The notes beneath the pieces are model-generated. The model was not told the DNA's origin. It was given only the letters and a program-made list of their open reading frames with translations, and did no database searches. DNA of 64,000 nt, from NCBI RefSeq assembly GCF_900626155.1, contig NZ_LR130844.1, forward strand, positions 414,191-478,190, in the 5' to 3' direction. Position numbers and translations under genes: made by a program. Origin of the DNA: Anaerococcus vaginimassiliensis. GTDB lineage: Bacteria > Bacillota > Clostridia > Tissierellales > Peptoniphilaceae. Shown here piece by piece: positions 1 to 8,581 of the stretch (the stretch's first letter is position 1; the number at the start of each line of letters is the position of its first letter).

Positions 1-211
1 TTGCTTCTTCTACCATTTCGTGATAGGTGTAACTTGTTACTTCTGCTGATACGGGACCATCTACTATACTTGCTATTTCTTTTACTACTGTTTCAAAGTC
101 TTTGCCTTCTTTTTTTATTATGGATGGGTTGGTTGTTACTCCATCACAAAGTCCTAGGTCATTTATTCTTTTTATTTCATCTATGTTTGCTGTGTCTAAG
201 AAAAATTTCAT
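1..211 (-). CDS. Transaldolase / fructose-6-phosphate aldolase family protein (N-terminal part, cut by window edge)
   Basis: The 70 visible residues begin [16 protein letters not shown] and continue to a GVTTNPSII segment. That is the first-strand pattern of the short transaldolase family (TalC/MipB/FSA). A GGAG sits 5 bases before the ATG at 209-211. The Schiff-base lysine lies beyond the window, so transaldolase cannot be told from fructose-6-phosphate aldolase. It follows the ribose operon on the same strand behind a terminator, which suits a role in pentose-phosphate metabolism (inference). Confidence 0.85.
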   Translation of the reverse strand, partial: MKFFLDTANIDEIKRINDLGLCDGVTTNPSIIKKEGKDFETVVKEIASIVDGPVSAEVTSYTYHEMVEEA

Positions 212-240
212 TTTTACTCCTTTATTGAATATTTCTACAA

Positions 241-275
241 AAGAGAGCTTGAAACATTCATTTCAAGCTCTTTAT
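241..275 (-). terminator. Rho-independent terminator after rbsB
   Basis: A 10-bp perfect stem (245-254 with 261-270, loop 255-260) lies just past the rbsB stop. On the minus strand it is followed by TCTTTT. It should end the ribose operon transcript before the transaldolase-family gene. Confidence 0.7.
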
Positions 276-316
276 AAGTCTTATCTTACTTTAGGTTTTA
301 TTAGGGGAAGATTTTG

Positions 317-1255
317 TTATTTCTTGATTAACTCAAGTGGTGAGTCTACTTGTTCTTCTACTTGTTCACCTTTTAGATATTTTAGAGCTGTTTCGATTGC
401 GAGTTTTCCCATTTCTTGTGGTTTTTGGGCAACAGTTGCTGATAGCATTCCTTCTTCTACTGCCTTTATTGCATCGTCATTTCCGTCAAATCCAACTATT
501 GTAACGTCTTTGCCGCTTGCTTTTACTGCTTCGCTAGCTCCTAGTGCCATTTCATCGTTTTGACAGAATACTGCTTTTACATCTGGGTGAGCTTGAAGGA
601 GATTTTCCATTACTGTCATTCCTTCTGCCCTATCGAAGTTTGCTGTTTGGCTTGCTAATAGATTAATTTTTCCATCAGTTGCTTCAGTAAATCCTTCTCC
701 TCTTTCACGAGTTGAGCTTGCTCCTGGGATTCCTTCTAGTTGAATTACTTCAGCGTTTTCTCCTACTTTTTCTAGGATATATTCTCCTGCAAGCTTTCCA
801 CCTTCTACGTTGTTACTTGCTATGAAGCTTACTAGTTCTCCTTCGTCTGATTTTCTATCAACACAGATTACAGGAATGTTTGCTTCATTAGCTTTTTGTA
901 CAGATGTTGAGATTGCAGTTGAGTCTACTGGGTTGATTACTATGAGATCAACTCCTTGGGTGATAAGGTCTTCAACTTGGTTGTTTTGAGTTGATGAATC
1001 GTTTTGAGCATCTGTTATTACTGTTTCTACGTTTTCATTTTGTGCTACTTCTTCAACACCTTCTCTGATTGATACGAAGAATGGGTTGTTTAGAGTTGAT
1101 AAGGAAACACCGATTTTGATATCTCCATCTTTTGCTTTTTCTTCTTGGCTAACTTCTTTTTTGTCAGCGTCTTTGTTTTGTCCTTCTATGCTACATCCTG
1201 TTATTACAAATAAGGCTACTAGCATTACTGATAATAATCTTCTTAGTTTTTTCAT
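317..1255 (-). CDS. rbsB: Ribose ABC transporter substrate-binding lipoprotein RbsB
   Basis: This 312-residue protein has a lipoprotein signal peptide: basic MKKLRR start, hydrophobic stretch and lipobox ending at a Cys near residue 21 (VITGC). A type I periplasmic-binding (sugar) fold follows, with IGVSLSTLNNPFF near 48 and VVGFDGND-like segments near 255. In a Gram-positive it would be membrane-anchored and deliver ribose to RbsC/RbsA. It is the last gene of rbsR-K-D-A-C-B and ends at a terminator. Family assignment is strong; ribose as substrate rests mainly on rbsD and rbsK in the same operon. Confidence 0.92.
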   Translation of the reverse strand: MKKLRRLLSVMLVALFVITGCSIEGQNKDADKKEVSQEEKAKDGDIKIGVSLSTLNNPFFVSIREGVEEVAQNENVETVITDAQNDSSTQNNQVEDLITQGVDLIVINPVDSTAISTSVQKANEANIPVICVDRKSDEGELVSFIASNNVEGGKLAGEYILEKVGENAEVIQLEGIPGASSTRERGEGFTEATDGKINLLASQTANFDRAEGMTVMENLLQAHPDVKAVFCQNDEMALGASEAVKASGKDVTIVGFDGNDDAIKAVEEGMLSATVAQKPQEMGKLAIETALKYLKGEQVEEQVDSPLELIKK

Positions 1256-1264
1256 AAATATCTC

Positions 1265-2209
1265 CTATTTGTTTCTCTTTCTGTCAATTAGTACAGCGAT
1301 TAAGATTACAACACCTTTTACGATTTGTTGGTAAAAACTTGATACCCCTAATAAGTTTAACCCGTTGTTTAATACTCCTAATATTAGAATACCAATTAAG
1401 GTTCCTGTTAGAGAACCACTTCCTCCAGTCATGCTTGTTCCTCCAAGTACAACTGCTGCTATGGCATCCATTTCGTATGCTGATCCTGCTGTTGGTTGAG
1501 CTGAGTTTAGTCTTGATGTTAGAACTAGACCTGATACTACAGCCATTAGTGCTGATATTACATAAACAAGTACTTTTACCTTGTCAATTTTGATACCTGA
1601 TATAAAGCTTGCCTTTTCATTGCCACCTACTGCGAATATTTTCCTACCGTGGGATGTTTTGTTTAATAAGGTGGATAGGACTATATAAACTATTAAAAAT
1701 AGTATTACTTGGAAAGGTATGCCAAAAACTTGTCCTTTGCCTAAAAATTGGAAGGCAAAGTTATCTTTTGGTCCTGAGATTGGACGACCATCCATGTAAA
1801 CTAAGGTTAGTCCTCTAAATATAGTCATGGTTGCTAGAGTTACAATAAATGGTGCAAGTTTTCCTTTAGTAATCAAAAGCCCATTTATTAAACCTAAACA
1901 AAGTCCAAGAGCTAAAGTAATTAGAATAGCAAGGCCTGTGTTCATACCATTTTGCAAGAGTCCTGCAAAGATAGCTGAGGTAAAAGCCAGGGTTGATCCT
2001 ACTGATAAGTCTATACCCCCAGTTAGGATTACAAAGGTCATACCAAGCGCTATGAATCCATTTATTATTAGTTGACGCATAAGGTTTAGTAAGTTGTTTA
2101 CTTGCAAGAATGCAGGATTTAAAACACTTACAAAAACTATAAGAATAATCAAGGCGGCTATAGTGCCTAGATTTTGATTTTCTTTGAATTGTTTTTTTAT
2201 ACTATTCAT
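1265..2209 (-). CDS. rbsC: Ribose ABC transporter permease RbsC
   Basis: This 314-residue polytopic membrane protein has about eight to ten hydrophobic segments. It carries the family landmarks TGGIDLSVGS near residue 63 and VLGGTSMTGGSG near 255, typical of BPD-transp-2 sugar permeases. It forms the membrane channel for ribose with RbsA and RbsB. Its start overlaps the rbsA stop by four bases (ATGA), indicating translational coupling, and rbsB follows after 9 bases. Confidence 0.93.
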   Translation of the reverse strand: MNSIKKQFKENQNLGTIAALIILIVFVSVLNPAFLQVNNLLNLMRQLIINGFIALGMTFVILTGGIDLSVGSTLAFTSAIFAGLLQNGMNTGLAILITLALGLCLGLINGLLITKGKLAPFIVTLATMTIFRGLTLVYMDGRPISGPKDNFAFQFLGKGQVFGIPFQVILFLIVYIVLSTLLNKTSHGRKIFAVGGNEKASFISGIKIDKVKVLVYVISALMAVVSGLVLTSRLNSAQPTAGSAYEMDAIAAVVLGGTSMTGGSGSLTGTLIGILILGVLNNGLNLLGVSSFYQQIVKGVVILIAVLIDRKRNK

Positions 2210-3687
2210 AATCTTCCTCCTGTTGCAAGGGTCATAATCTTTTCTTGATCTGCATCCTCGCTTAAAATCTCTCCTTGTACTTTTCCTTCACATATTACAT
2301 ATATCCTGTTAGATAGGCTTAAAAGTTCTGGCAAATCGCTTGAAATCAATATTACACAAACACCTTTTTCTGTAAGGTCTTTGATTAAATCGTAGATTTC
2401 TCTTTTGGCACCAACGTCTACTCCCTTGGTTGGCTCATCTAGGATTAGGATTTCTGGGCCTATGGCATACCATTTGGCAAATACTACCTTTTGTTGGTTA
2501 CCTCCAGACAAATCTTTTACCTTAGTTTCACTAGATTGAGTCTTAACCCTAAAGCTATCTACCAAACCATCTGATAATTTGTTTTCATCTTTTCTATCTA
2601 TAAAAGAATTTTTAGAAAACTTATCAAAATTTAGAACAGAAATATTCTCTCTTATAGATTCATCTAAAACAAGTCCTTCTTCTTGCCTGTTTTCTGTTAC
2701 AAAGCCAATCTTGTTTTTGATGGCGTCTATTGGATTTTTAATCTCCACCTTTTTTCCGTCTATGAAAACTTCGCCCGAATCCTTTGGATCAAGACCAAAT
2801 AGAGATCTCATAATTTCAGTTCTACCTGCTCCCATTAGACCAGATATACCAAGGACCTCGCCTTTTTTGGCGTGGATATTGATATCTTCATAATATCCTT
2901 TTCTGCTAAAGTTTTTAAGTTCAATTTTTGTATTAGAAATATCTGCATCCATCTCTGGATAGAAATCTCCAATATCTCTACCAACCATGTGGCTTACCAC
3001 TTCTTTTTCATTAGTTTCGTTAGTATCAAGGACTGCCACACTCTTGCCGTCTCTCATGACTGTGATCTTGTTAGTTAGGGCAAATATTTCCTCCATCCTA
3101 TGGGAAATATAAATCATAGAAACATTTTGATCTCTAAGTCTTTTTATAAGTTTAAAAAGTTTGTCTATCTCATTATTTGTAAGGGCACTTGTAGGCTCAT
3201 CTAAGATTAAGAGGTTGACCTTGTTTAGGTTTGCCTTGGCTATTTCCATCATTTGCCTTTGTCCTACGGAAAGCTTTGCTACCTTCATATCTGGATCAAT
3301 ATCCAAATCAAAGTTTGCCAAAAGCTCCTTGCATCTTTTTCTCATGGTATTTCTATCTAAGAAAAGGCCTTTCCTAAGCTCATTGTTCATGAAAATATTA
3401 TCCATTACGCTAAGCTCTGGCCAGTCGGATAGCTCTTGGTGGATAAAACTAATCCCCAAGTCCTTGGCAACATTGGTATCGGTTATGTCTACCTTTTTGC
3501 CGTCAACTAATATATCTCCCTTATCCTTAGCTAATACACCAGATAAGATATTCATAAGGGTTGATTTACCGGCACCATTTTCTCCAACTAAGGCGTGAAT
3601 TTCTCCCTCACCTACTATAAAGTCTACTCCCATCAAAACATCATTTTTCCCGAAGGACTTGTATATGTTTTTCATTTCTACTTTCAT
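2206..3687 (-). CDS. rbsA: Ribose ABC transporter ATPase RbsA (two ABC domains)
   Basis: At 493 residues this is the usual size for a tandem sugar ATPase. Domain 1 has Walker A GENGAGKS (35-42), signature LSVGQ (about 139) and Walker B ILDEP (about 161). Domain 2 has a degenerate Walker A (GLMGAGRTE) but an intact LSGGNQQ signature and ILDEPTKGVDVGAKREI. Such asymmetry is normal in RbsA/MglA proteins. It energises ribose import with RbsC and lies between rbsD (9-base gap) and rbsC (4-base overlap). Confidence 0.94.
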   Translation of the reverse strand: MKVEMKNIYKSFGKNDVLMGVDFIVGEGEIHALVGENGAGKSTLMNILSGVLAKDKGDILVDGKKVDITDTNVAKDLGISFIHQELSDWPELSVMDNIFMNNELRKGLFLDRNTMRKRCKELLANFDLDIDPDMKVAKLSVGQRQMMEIAKANLNKVNLLILDEPTSALTNNEIDKLFKLIKRLRDQNVSMIYISHRMEEIFALTNKITVMRDGKSVAVLDTNETNEKEVVSHMVGRDIGDFYPEMDADISNTKIELKNFSRKGYYEDINIHAKKGEVLGISGLMGAGRTEIMRSLFGLDPKDSGEVFIDGKKVEIKNPIDAIKNKIGFVTENRQEEGLVLDESIRENISVLNFDKFSKNSFIDRKDENKLSDGLVDSFRVKTQSSETKVKDLSGGNQQKVVFAKWYAIGPEILILDEPTKGVDVGAKREIYDLIKDLTEKGVCVILISSDLPELLSLSNRIYVICEGKVQGEILSEDADQEKIMTLATGGRL

Positions 3688-3696
3688 GACTTGCTC

Positions 3697-4089
3697 CTAA
3701 AAAATATTTTTAGATTGAAGAATTATATTAGAATATGGGGTTGTTTCTCCAGTTCTTATGACAAATTTTACATCAGCTAGTTTTTCCTTAAAATCTTCGT
3801 GGCTGATGTACTCACATTCCACACCTTCCAATAATTTTTCTATGTTTTTTTCTTGGTCTGGATTGTTTTCTTTTATTTCTTCAGCTAAATAATAATATTC
3901 TACAGAAAAATCTTCCAACAATACCTCAAGTACATCTATAAACTTTGGCTCTCCAAGTTTTAAGGAAAGGTCAATTTTCTTCTCTGGATCAATTGGCAGA
4001 CCACAATCTCCTATAGCTATCAAATCTGTATGACCTAAATCAGCTAGGCCCTTAGCTATATCACTATTTAAGATTCCCTTAAGTTTCAT
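3697..4089 (-). CDS. rbsD: D-ribose pyranase RbsD
   Basis: This 130-residue protein starts MKLKGILNSDIAKGLADLGHTD, which contains the catalytic His of RbsD/FucU mutarotases, and ends with the family motif RTGETTPYSNIIL. It interconverts beta-pyranose and beta-furanose ribose so that ribokinase can use the imported sugar. It overlaps rbsK by four bases and precedes rbsA. Its presence is the best evidence that the transporter handles ribose. Confidence 0.93.
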   Translation of the reverse strand: MKLKGILNSDIAKGLADLGHTDLIAIGDCGLPIDPEKKIDLSLKLGEPKFIDVLEVLLEDFSVEYYYLAEEIKENNPDQEKNIEKLLEGVECEYISHEDFKEKLADVKFVIRTGETTPYSNIILQSKNIF

Positions 4090-4979
4090 ATAAGCTCCTT
4101 TTCAAAATTAATAACTTCTTCTTGGTTTGGTATCGAACCGCTAGCTCCTTTTTTAGTTACTGAAAGTGCTGATGCCTTGGTTGCAAGATCCAAACATTTA
4201 TCTACATCAACACCCTTGTAGAAGTTTGCTACAAAATACCCTGTAAAGGTATCACCTGCTCCAGTACTATCAATAGCCTCTACCTTGTAAGCATCTTGTC
4301 TTATTAGGTCATTTTCGCTAATATATATTGATCCCTTGCTGCCCAAGGTGATTACAAGCTTTAATTTAGGATAGGTCTTTCTAAAATATTCGATATTTTC
4401 TTCAATATCACTAAAACCACTTATGGCTCTCGCTTCGTGTTCATTTACTAAAAGAAGGTCGATCTTTTCATAGTCAAATTTCTTAACTTCTTCTGTTATT
4501 GGAGATGGATTTAGGACAATCTTTAGTCCCTTTTCATAGGCTCTATCTATTATGTAATCCATCATGTTGATTTCATTTTGTAAAACTAGGATATCTCCTT
4601 TTTCAAAGTGAGAGAAAACTTCATCTACAAAATCTTTATCATTGTCAAAATTCGCTCCCTTGTAGAGGACTATGCAGTTTTCTCCAGCATCGTCTACTTG
4701 GATTAGGGCATTTCCAGTTAGATTGTCGCTTTTTCTTAGAAAATCAGTATTTATTCCTTGGCTAACTAGATAATCAGCAAGAAATTCTCCATCACTTCCA
4801 ATATTTCCAACATGGTAAACTTCATCAGAATTTTTCGCAAGAGCTACTGATTGATTGAGTCCCTTACCTCCAGCTCTTCTTTCTATATCCCTTGCACTGA
4901 TGGTTTCACCAGGTCTAACAATGTGCTCTACTGCAAAGAATATATCGATATTGACAGAACCAAAATTAATTATTTTCAT
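4086..4979 (-). CDS. rbsK: Ribokinase
   Basis: This 297-residue PfkB-family sugar kinase has the N-terminal GG signature (RRAGGKGLNQSVALAK, about 34-49) and the C-terminal catalytic/anion-hole motif DSTGAGDTFTGYF near 240, whose Asp is the general base. It phosphorylates ribose to ribose-5-phosphate for the pentose phosphate pathway. The ATG at 4977-4979 has an AGGAAG site and lies inside the end of rbsR (14-base overlap). Confidence 0.93.
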   Translation of the reverse strand: MKIINFGSVNIDIFFAVEHIVRPGETISARDIERRAGGKGLNQSVALAKNSDEVYHVGNIGSDGEFLADYLVSQGINTDFLRKSDNLTGNALIQVDDAGENCIVLYKGANFDNDKDFVDEVFSHFEKGDILVLQNEINMMDYIIDRAYEKGLKIVLNPSPITEEVKKFDYEKIDLLLVNEHEARAISGFSDIEENIEYFRKTYPKLKLVITLGSKGSIYISENDLIRQDAYKVEAIDSTGAGDTFTGYFVANFYKGVDVDKCLDLATKASALSVTKKGASGSIPNQEEVINFEKELI

Positions 4980-5967
4980 TCTTCCTACCTACACTTTCTC
5001 CTTCTACTAGATGAGGTTTTATCATAATCCTATCTAGCGTTTCTTTTTTATTAATCAAATCATCCGCCATTTCTATGGATCTTCTAGCCAAATCTTCAAG
5101 GTTTTGGTCAATTGATGTAAGTCTTGGACTTATAATCTTATTTAGGTACAAATTATCATAGCTTATCAAAGAAATATCTTCGGGAACTCTTATACTATTT
5201 TCAGAAAAATAATTTAGCAAACCGTAAGAAGACATATCTGCAAAAGAAAATATAGCATCTACCCCTCTATCTAGAAAAAACTTACCTGCCTTATAGCCGC
5301 CTTCGTAGGAATAATCTCCGTGGATAATATTTTTTGAATCTATGTAAATATTACGGTTCATAGCTGCTTTTATTGCTCCGGATAACCTTCTTGATGAGTT
5401 GGCAGTAGACCTTGGTCCAATCAATATTCCTATATTTCTAAAGCCCCTATCCAATAGATAATTCATAGCCATCATTCCGCCGATTTCGTTATTGCCAGTC
5501 ACTAGGTGAGTTTTGTTATCTGTAAAGTTAACTTCATCTAAAAATATCACGTTGTAGTCTTCTATAATTTTTTGGCTGATTTTATTAATATTTCTATCAA
5601 CTACTAGACACGCCGCTGCATAGTTACTCTTTAGAAGATTTTCAAACTCTTCTTTTTTTATTTTCTTGTTGTTTGTATTATGGATATATAAGAAATAATC
5701 GTGTTTTAAGGAATAATTTGTCAAATACTTTACCAACAAAGAAAAAAATGGATTGGCTATATCTGGAATTATCGCCATAATTATGTTGCTCTTCTTGCTG
5801 GCAAGCGCCTTGGCGTACTTGTTTGGATTGTAGCCCAGCTCTTTTGCCGCTAGAAAAACTTTTTCTTTAGTTTTATCTGAGATTTTGTCGTTAGTCTTGT
5901 TTAGCACCATAGAAACTGTAGTTATAGATACTCCAGCAAGCTTTGCGACATCTTTGATAGTTGCCAT
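4966..5967 (-). CDS. rbsR: LacI-family ribose operon repressor RbsR
   Basis: The chosen start gives MATIKDVAKLAGVSITTVSM, the classic LacI-family helix-turn-helix with no leader. A GGAG lies 6 bases upstream. The earlier in-frame ATG at 5977-5979 lies inside the operator and has no proper ribosome site. The rest (about 333 residues) is a periplasmic-binding-type effector domain. It heads rbsR-K-D-A-C-B and is preceded by a strong promoter with a palindromic operator, so auto-repression relieved by ribose or a phosphorylated derivative is expected (inference). Confidence 0.9.
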   Translation of the reverse strand: MATIKDVAKLAGVSITTVSMVLNKTNDKISDKTKEKVFLAAKELGYNPNKYAKALASKKSNIIMAIIPDIANPFFSLLVKYLTNYSLKHDYFLYIHNTNNKKIKKEEFENLLKSNYAAACLVVDRNINKISQKIIEDYNVIFLDEVNFTDNKTHLVTGNNEIGGMMAMNYLLDRGFRNIGILIGPRSTANSSRRLSGAIKAAMNRNIYIDSKNIIHGDYSYEGGYKAGKFFLDRGVDAIFSFADMSSYGLLNYFSENSIRVPEDISLISYDNLYLNKIISPRLTSIDQNLEDLARRSIEMADDLINKKETLDRIMIKPHLVEGESVGRKNENN

Positions 5968-5977
5968 ATTAAACTCC

Positions 5978-5993
5978 ATTAAAACGTTTTAAT
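5978..5993 (-). promoter_or_regulatory. Operator for RbsR (16-bp perfect palindrome)
   Basis: ATTAAAACGTTTTAAT is a perfect palindrome with the central CG typical of LacI-family operators. It lies about 8 bases downstream of the -10 box of the rbs promoter, covering the likely transcription start and the 5' leader. Confidence 0.8.
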
Positions 5994-6000
5994 TAATTAT

Positions 6001-6029
6001 AATATAACACCCCAGAAAACCTTTGTCAA
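6001..6029 (-). promoter_or_regulatory. Sigma-A promoter of the rbs operon
   Basis: On the minus strand TTGACA (6024-6029) and TATATT (6001-6006) are separated by exactly 17 bases, and the operator follows immediately. No other good promoter is seen within the operon. Confidence 0.85.
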
Positions 6030-6095
6030 GAAAATTATTTTTTTCTTTAAGTATTTTATTTGATTAATTTTAATTGTTTATTATTTATTTTTAAT

Positions 6096-6123
6096 AAAAA
6101 AACTCCCACCTGTAAGGTGGAAG
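6096..6123 (-). terminator. Terminator after malic enzyme
   Basis: A 9-bp GC-rich stem (6103-6111 with 6115-6123, loop 3) is followed on the minus strand by seven T (6102-6096). It starts just past the malic enzyme stop codon. Confidence 0.9.
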
Positions 6124-6130
6124 CTTTATC

Positions 6131-7285
6131 TTATTTAGCCAAGTCTTCTACAGCTCTTGCAACCTTTTGGGCTACATTTTCTTCAAAAGCACCTGGTATT
6201 ATATATTCTTCGTTTAATTTATCATCTGTTACCATAGCTGCTAAGGCTTTGGATGCTTCTAGTTTCATCTCATCTGTTATAGCACTTGCATGAGCATTTA
6301 GTGCTCCTCTAAATATTCCTGGGAAGGCAAGGACATTGTTAATTTGGTTCGGATAGTCACTTCTACCTGTTGCAAGGATTCTTGCTCCTGCTTTTTTAGC
6401 TTCGTCATAGTCGATTTCCGGAACAGGATTTGCCATGGCAAAGACTATCGCATCATCATTCATGTTTTTAATATCTTCTCCATCAATAATATTTGGAGCT
6501 GATACTCCTATAAAAACATCGCTATCTACCATAGCTTCTTTTAGACTTCCCTTGAAGTCTTCTTCGTTAGTAAACTCAGCAATTCTCGCCTTTACTGGGT
6601 TATCTCCTTTTAGGTGGCCCTTGTTAATTGATCCTCTCGAATCACAAGCTATGATGTGTTTTACTCCGTAATCTCTTAAAAGTTTTGCTATGGAATAGCC
6701 TGCTGCTCCAGCTCCAGATATAACAACTTTGATATCTTCTTTATTTTTCCCTACGATTTTTAGAGCATTTATCAAAGCTGCAAGAGTTACTATGGCTGTT
6801 CCGTGTTGGTCATCATGAAATACTGGTATATCAAGCATTTCCTTTAGTTTTTCTTCTATATAGACACATCTTGGAGAGGATATATCTTCGAGATTTATTC
6901 CACCAAAACCTGGGGCAATATTTTTAACTGTTTCTATGATTTCTTCTGCATCTTGAGTATCTAATACTATTGGAACAGCATTTACATCACCGAATTCTTT
7001 GAATAATACTGATTTTCCTTCCATAACGGGCATCGCAGCCTTAGGTCCAATATTTCCAAGTCCCAAAACAGCAGAACCATCACTTACAACTGCTATTGTG
7101 TTAGCCTTTGATGTGTATGTATAGGCTTTCTTCTCATCCTTGGCAATTTCTCTGCAAGGTTCAGCAACTCCAGGAGTGTAAGCGTAGGTCAAATCTTCTG
7201 CATTGTTAACTCTGGCCTTTACTTCTGTTGCAACTTTTCCTTGCCATTGTTCGTGTTTTTCTAAAGCTTTTTCATATACGTTCAT
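6131..7285 (-). CDS. NAD(P)-dependent malic enzyme (oxaloacetate-decarboxylating)
   Basis: At 384 residues this is the short bacterial malic enzyme without the phosphotransacetylase tail. Landmarks are the catalytic Tyr region AYTPGVAEPC (about 36-45), the metal and Lys region around LFKEFGDVNAVPIVLDT, VFHDDQHGTAIV near 155, and the Rossmann motif VISGAGAAGYS near 190. It converts malate to pyruvate and CO2 in the cytosol. An AAAGGAG site lies 7 bases before the ATG. It is flanked by its own terminator and stands alone. Cofactor preference cannot be read from the sequence. Confidence 0.92.
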   Translation of the reverse strand: MNVYEKALEKHEQWQGKVATEVKARVNNAEDLTYAYTPGVAEPCREIAKDEKKAYTYTSKANTIAVVSDGSAVLGLGNIGPKAAMPVMEGKSVLFKEFGDVNAVPIVLDTQDAEEIIETVKNIAPGFGGINLEDISSPRCVYIEEKLKEMLDIPVFHDDQHGTAIVTLAALINALKIVGKNKEDIKVVISGAGAAGYSIAKLLRDYGVKHIIACDSRGSINKGHLKGDNPVKARIAEFTNEEDFKGSLKEAMVDSDVFIGVSAPNIIDGEDIKNMNDDAIVFAMANPVPEIDYDEAKKAGARILATGRSDYPNQINNVLAFPGIFRGALNAHASAITDEMKLEASKALAAMVTDDKLNEEYIIPGAFEENVAQKVARAVEDLAK

Positions 7286-7355
7286 ACAAAACTCCTTTAC
7301 CTTTATACTTTAATTTTAACACAGAAAACGATTTTTTAAAACATGGTAAATTCTA

Positions 7356-7389
7356 AAAGAAAATCTCCCTTAACCTGTAAGGGAGATTT
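7356..7389 (-). terminator. Terminator of the GntR/ABC operon
   Basis: A 12-bp stem (7361-7372 with 7378-7389) just after the permease stop is followed on the minus strand by TCTTTT. It separates this operon from the malic enzyme gene. Confidence 0.8.
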
Positions 7390-7399
7390 AAAATAATTG

Positions 7400-8581
7400 T
7401 TAAGATTTTCTAAAGGACCTTCTGATAAAAGATCTTGATGAGTAGTTTAAAATATTTTTCTTGTAGATTTTGCTAGATATTTTGTAAACACCTACTATGG
7501 AAATCATTAGTATAATGATAGATATTAATCCTGATCCTAGTCCTGTACTCGATTTTATCATTCTAAGAGGCATAAAGAAAACTGATGTAAAAGGTAAATA
7601 TGATAAAACTTTTACTAAAAGATTTTCATCCTTACCCATAAATACCATAGATGTGAAAAAGGCAAACATGATTACAAGCATCATTGGAGTTGCAACTTTT
7701 CCAGCGTCTTCTTGCTTCTGAGCAAGAGACCCGAGCATTGCAGCTACTATCATAAATATAAGTAGGCTTAGGATAACCAAGACTCCAATTTCTACTAACA
7801 TTAAAATATTTATTCCGCCTAGGTAGGCTCGTATATCTATATTTAGTTTATCCAATATTCCATAGCTTTTTACCAAATAAAAGCCTATGCCACCTAGAAT
7901 GCCATATATAAGAGTTTGACTTATGATAGCCAGGAAATTGCCCAAGATTTTTCCTGCAAAATACGTTCCTGCCTTTATTGAAGAGAAGATAAATTCAATC
8001 ATCTTTGATCCTTTTTCTGTCGCAATCTCTACAACCAATACATTAGAATACATCACTAACATCAAATACATATAAAATATTAGGGCAAAGTAGGCGCCAT
8101 ACATTATGAACGACTGTCCACCCTCATCTTCAACAATATTAAATGAAGCCTGTCTTTCTAAAATTTCAAATTTATCTTTTCTTATTTGAGCGTTTTTTAT
8201 ATTTAAAGAATTTTGTGCCTCCTTAAGTTTTAGATTAAAGGAAGCTATTTCATTAGAATCGAGGTTTCTAGTGTGGTATTTTGCAACTAGTATGCCAGAT
8301 TCTTCTGTTATTTCTGCAAAGCTTCCTATTTTTTTATCATCCATTTTTTCTTTGGCTTCATTTTTATTAGATATTTTAAATCCTTCTATATCTTTGAAAT
8401 ATTCTCCTAGCTTTTCATCACAAACTATATATGTTTCTTGGCTTTTTGTATCATTTGAGAAATAGCTAACCGCAGTACTTGCTAGCATCATGATTACAGG
8501 CATCAGAACCATTATCCAAAAGGCTAGTGATTTAATTTGTTTTTTCCACGAATCTATGGCAACTGTCAAAAATCTAGACAT
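7400..8581 (-). CDS. ABC-2 type permease (NatB-like)
   Basis: This 393-residue protein has one N-terminal membrane segment (about 20-40), a ~120-residue extracytoplasmic domain, and then five to six hydrophobic segments to the C-terminus. That is the NatB/YhaP arrangement of ABC-2 exporters. It overlaps the ATPase gene by 8 bases, so the two form one transporter. The substrate is unknown; relatives export Na+ or small toxic molecules. The tail is basic (RSFIRRSFRKS). Confidence 0.85.
   Translation of the reverse strand: MSRFLTVAIDSWKKQIKSLAFWIMVLMPVIMMLASTAVSYFSNDTKSQETYIVCDEKLGEYFKDIEGFKISNKNEAKEKMDDKKIGSFAEITEESGILVAKYHTRNLDSNEIASFNLKLKEAQNSLNIKNAQIRKDKFEILERQASFNIVEDEGGQSFIMYGAYFALIFYMYLMLVMYSNVLVVEIATEKGSKMIEFIFSSIKAGTYFAGKILGNFLAIISQTLIYGILGGIGFYLVKSYGILDKLNIDIRAYLGGINILMLVEIGVLVILSLLIFMIVAAMLGSLAQKQEDAGKVATPMMLVIMFAFFTSMVFMGKDENLLVKVLSYLPFTSVFFMPLRMIKSSTGLGSGLISIIILMISIVGVYKISSKIYKKNILNYSSRSFIRRSFRKS

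Noticed and set aside
102-563. Plus-strand open frames opposite the ribose genes
   Set aside because: They are shadows of the minus-strand rbsB coding sequence and have no recognisable domain.
5968-5979. Upstream ATG of rbsR
   Set aside because: It lies within the operator and has no spaced ribosome site; the ATG at 5967 has GGAG at good distance and gives the family's normal start.
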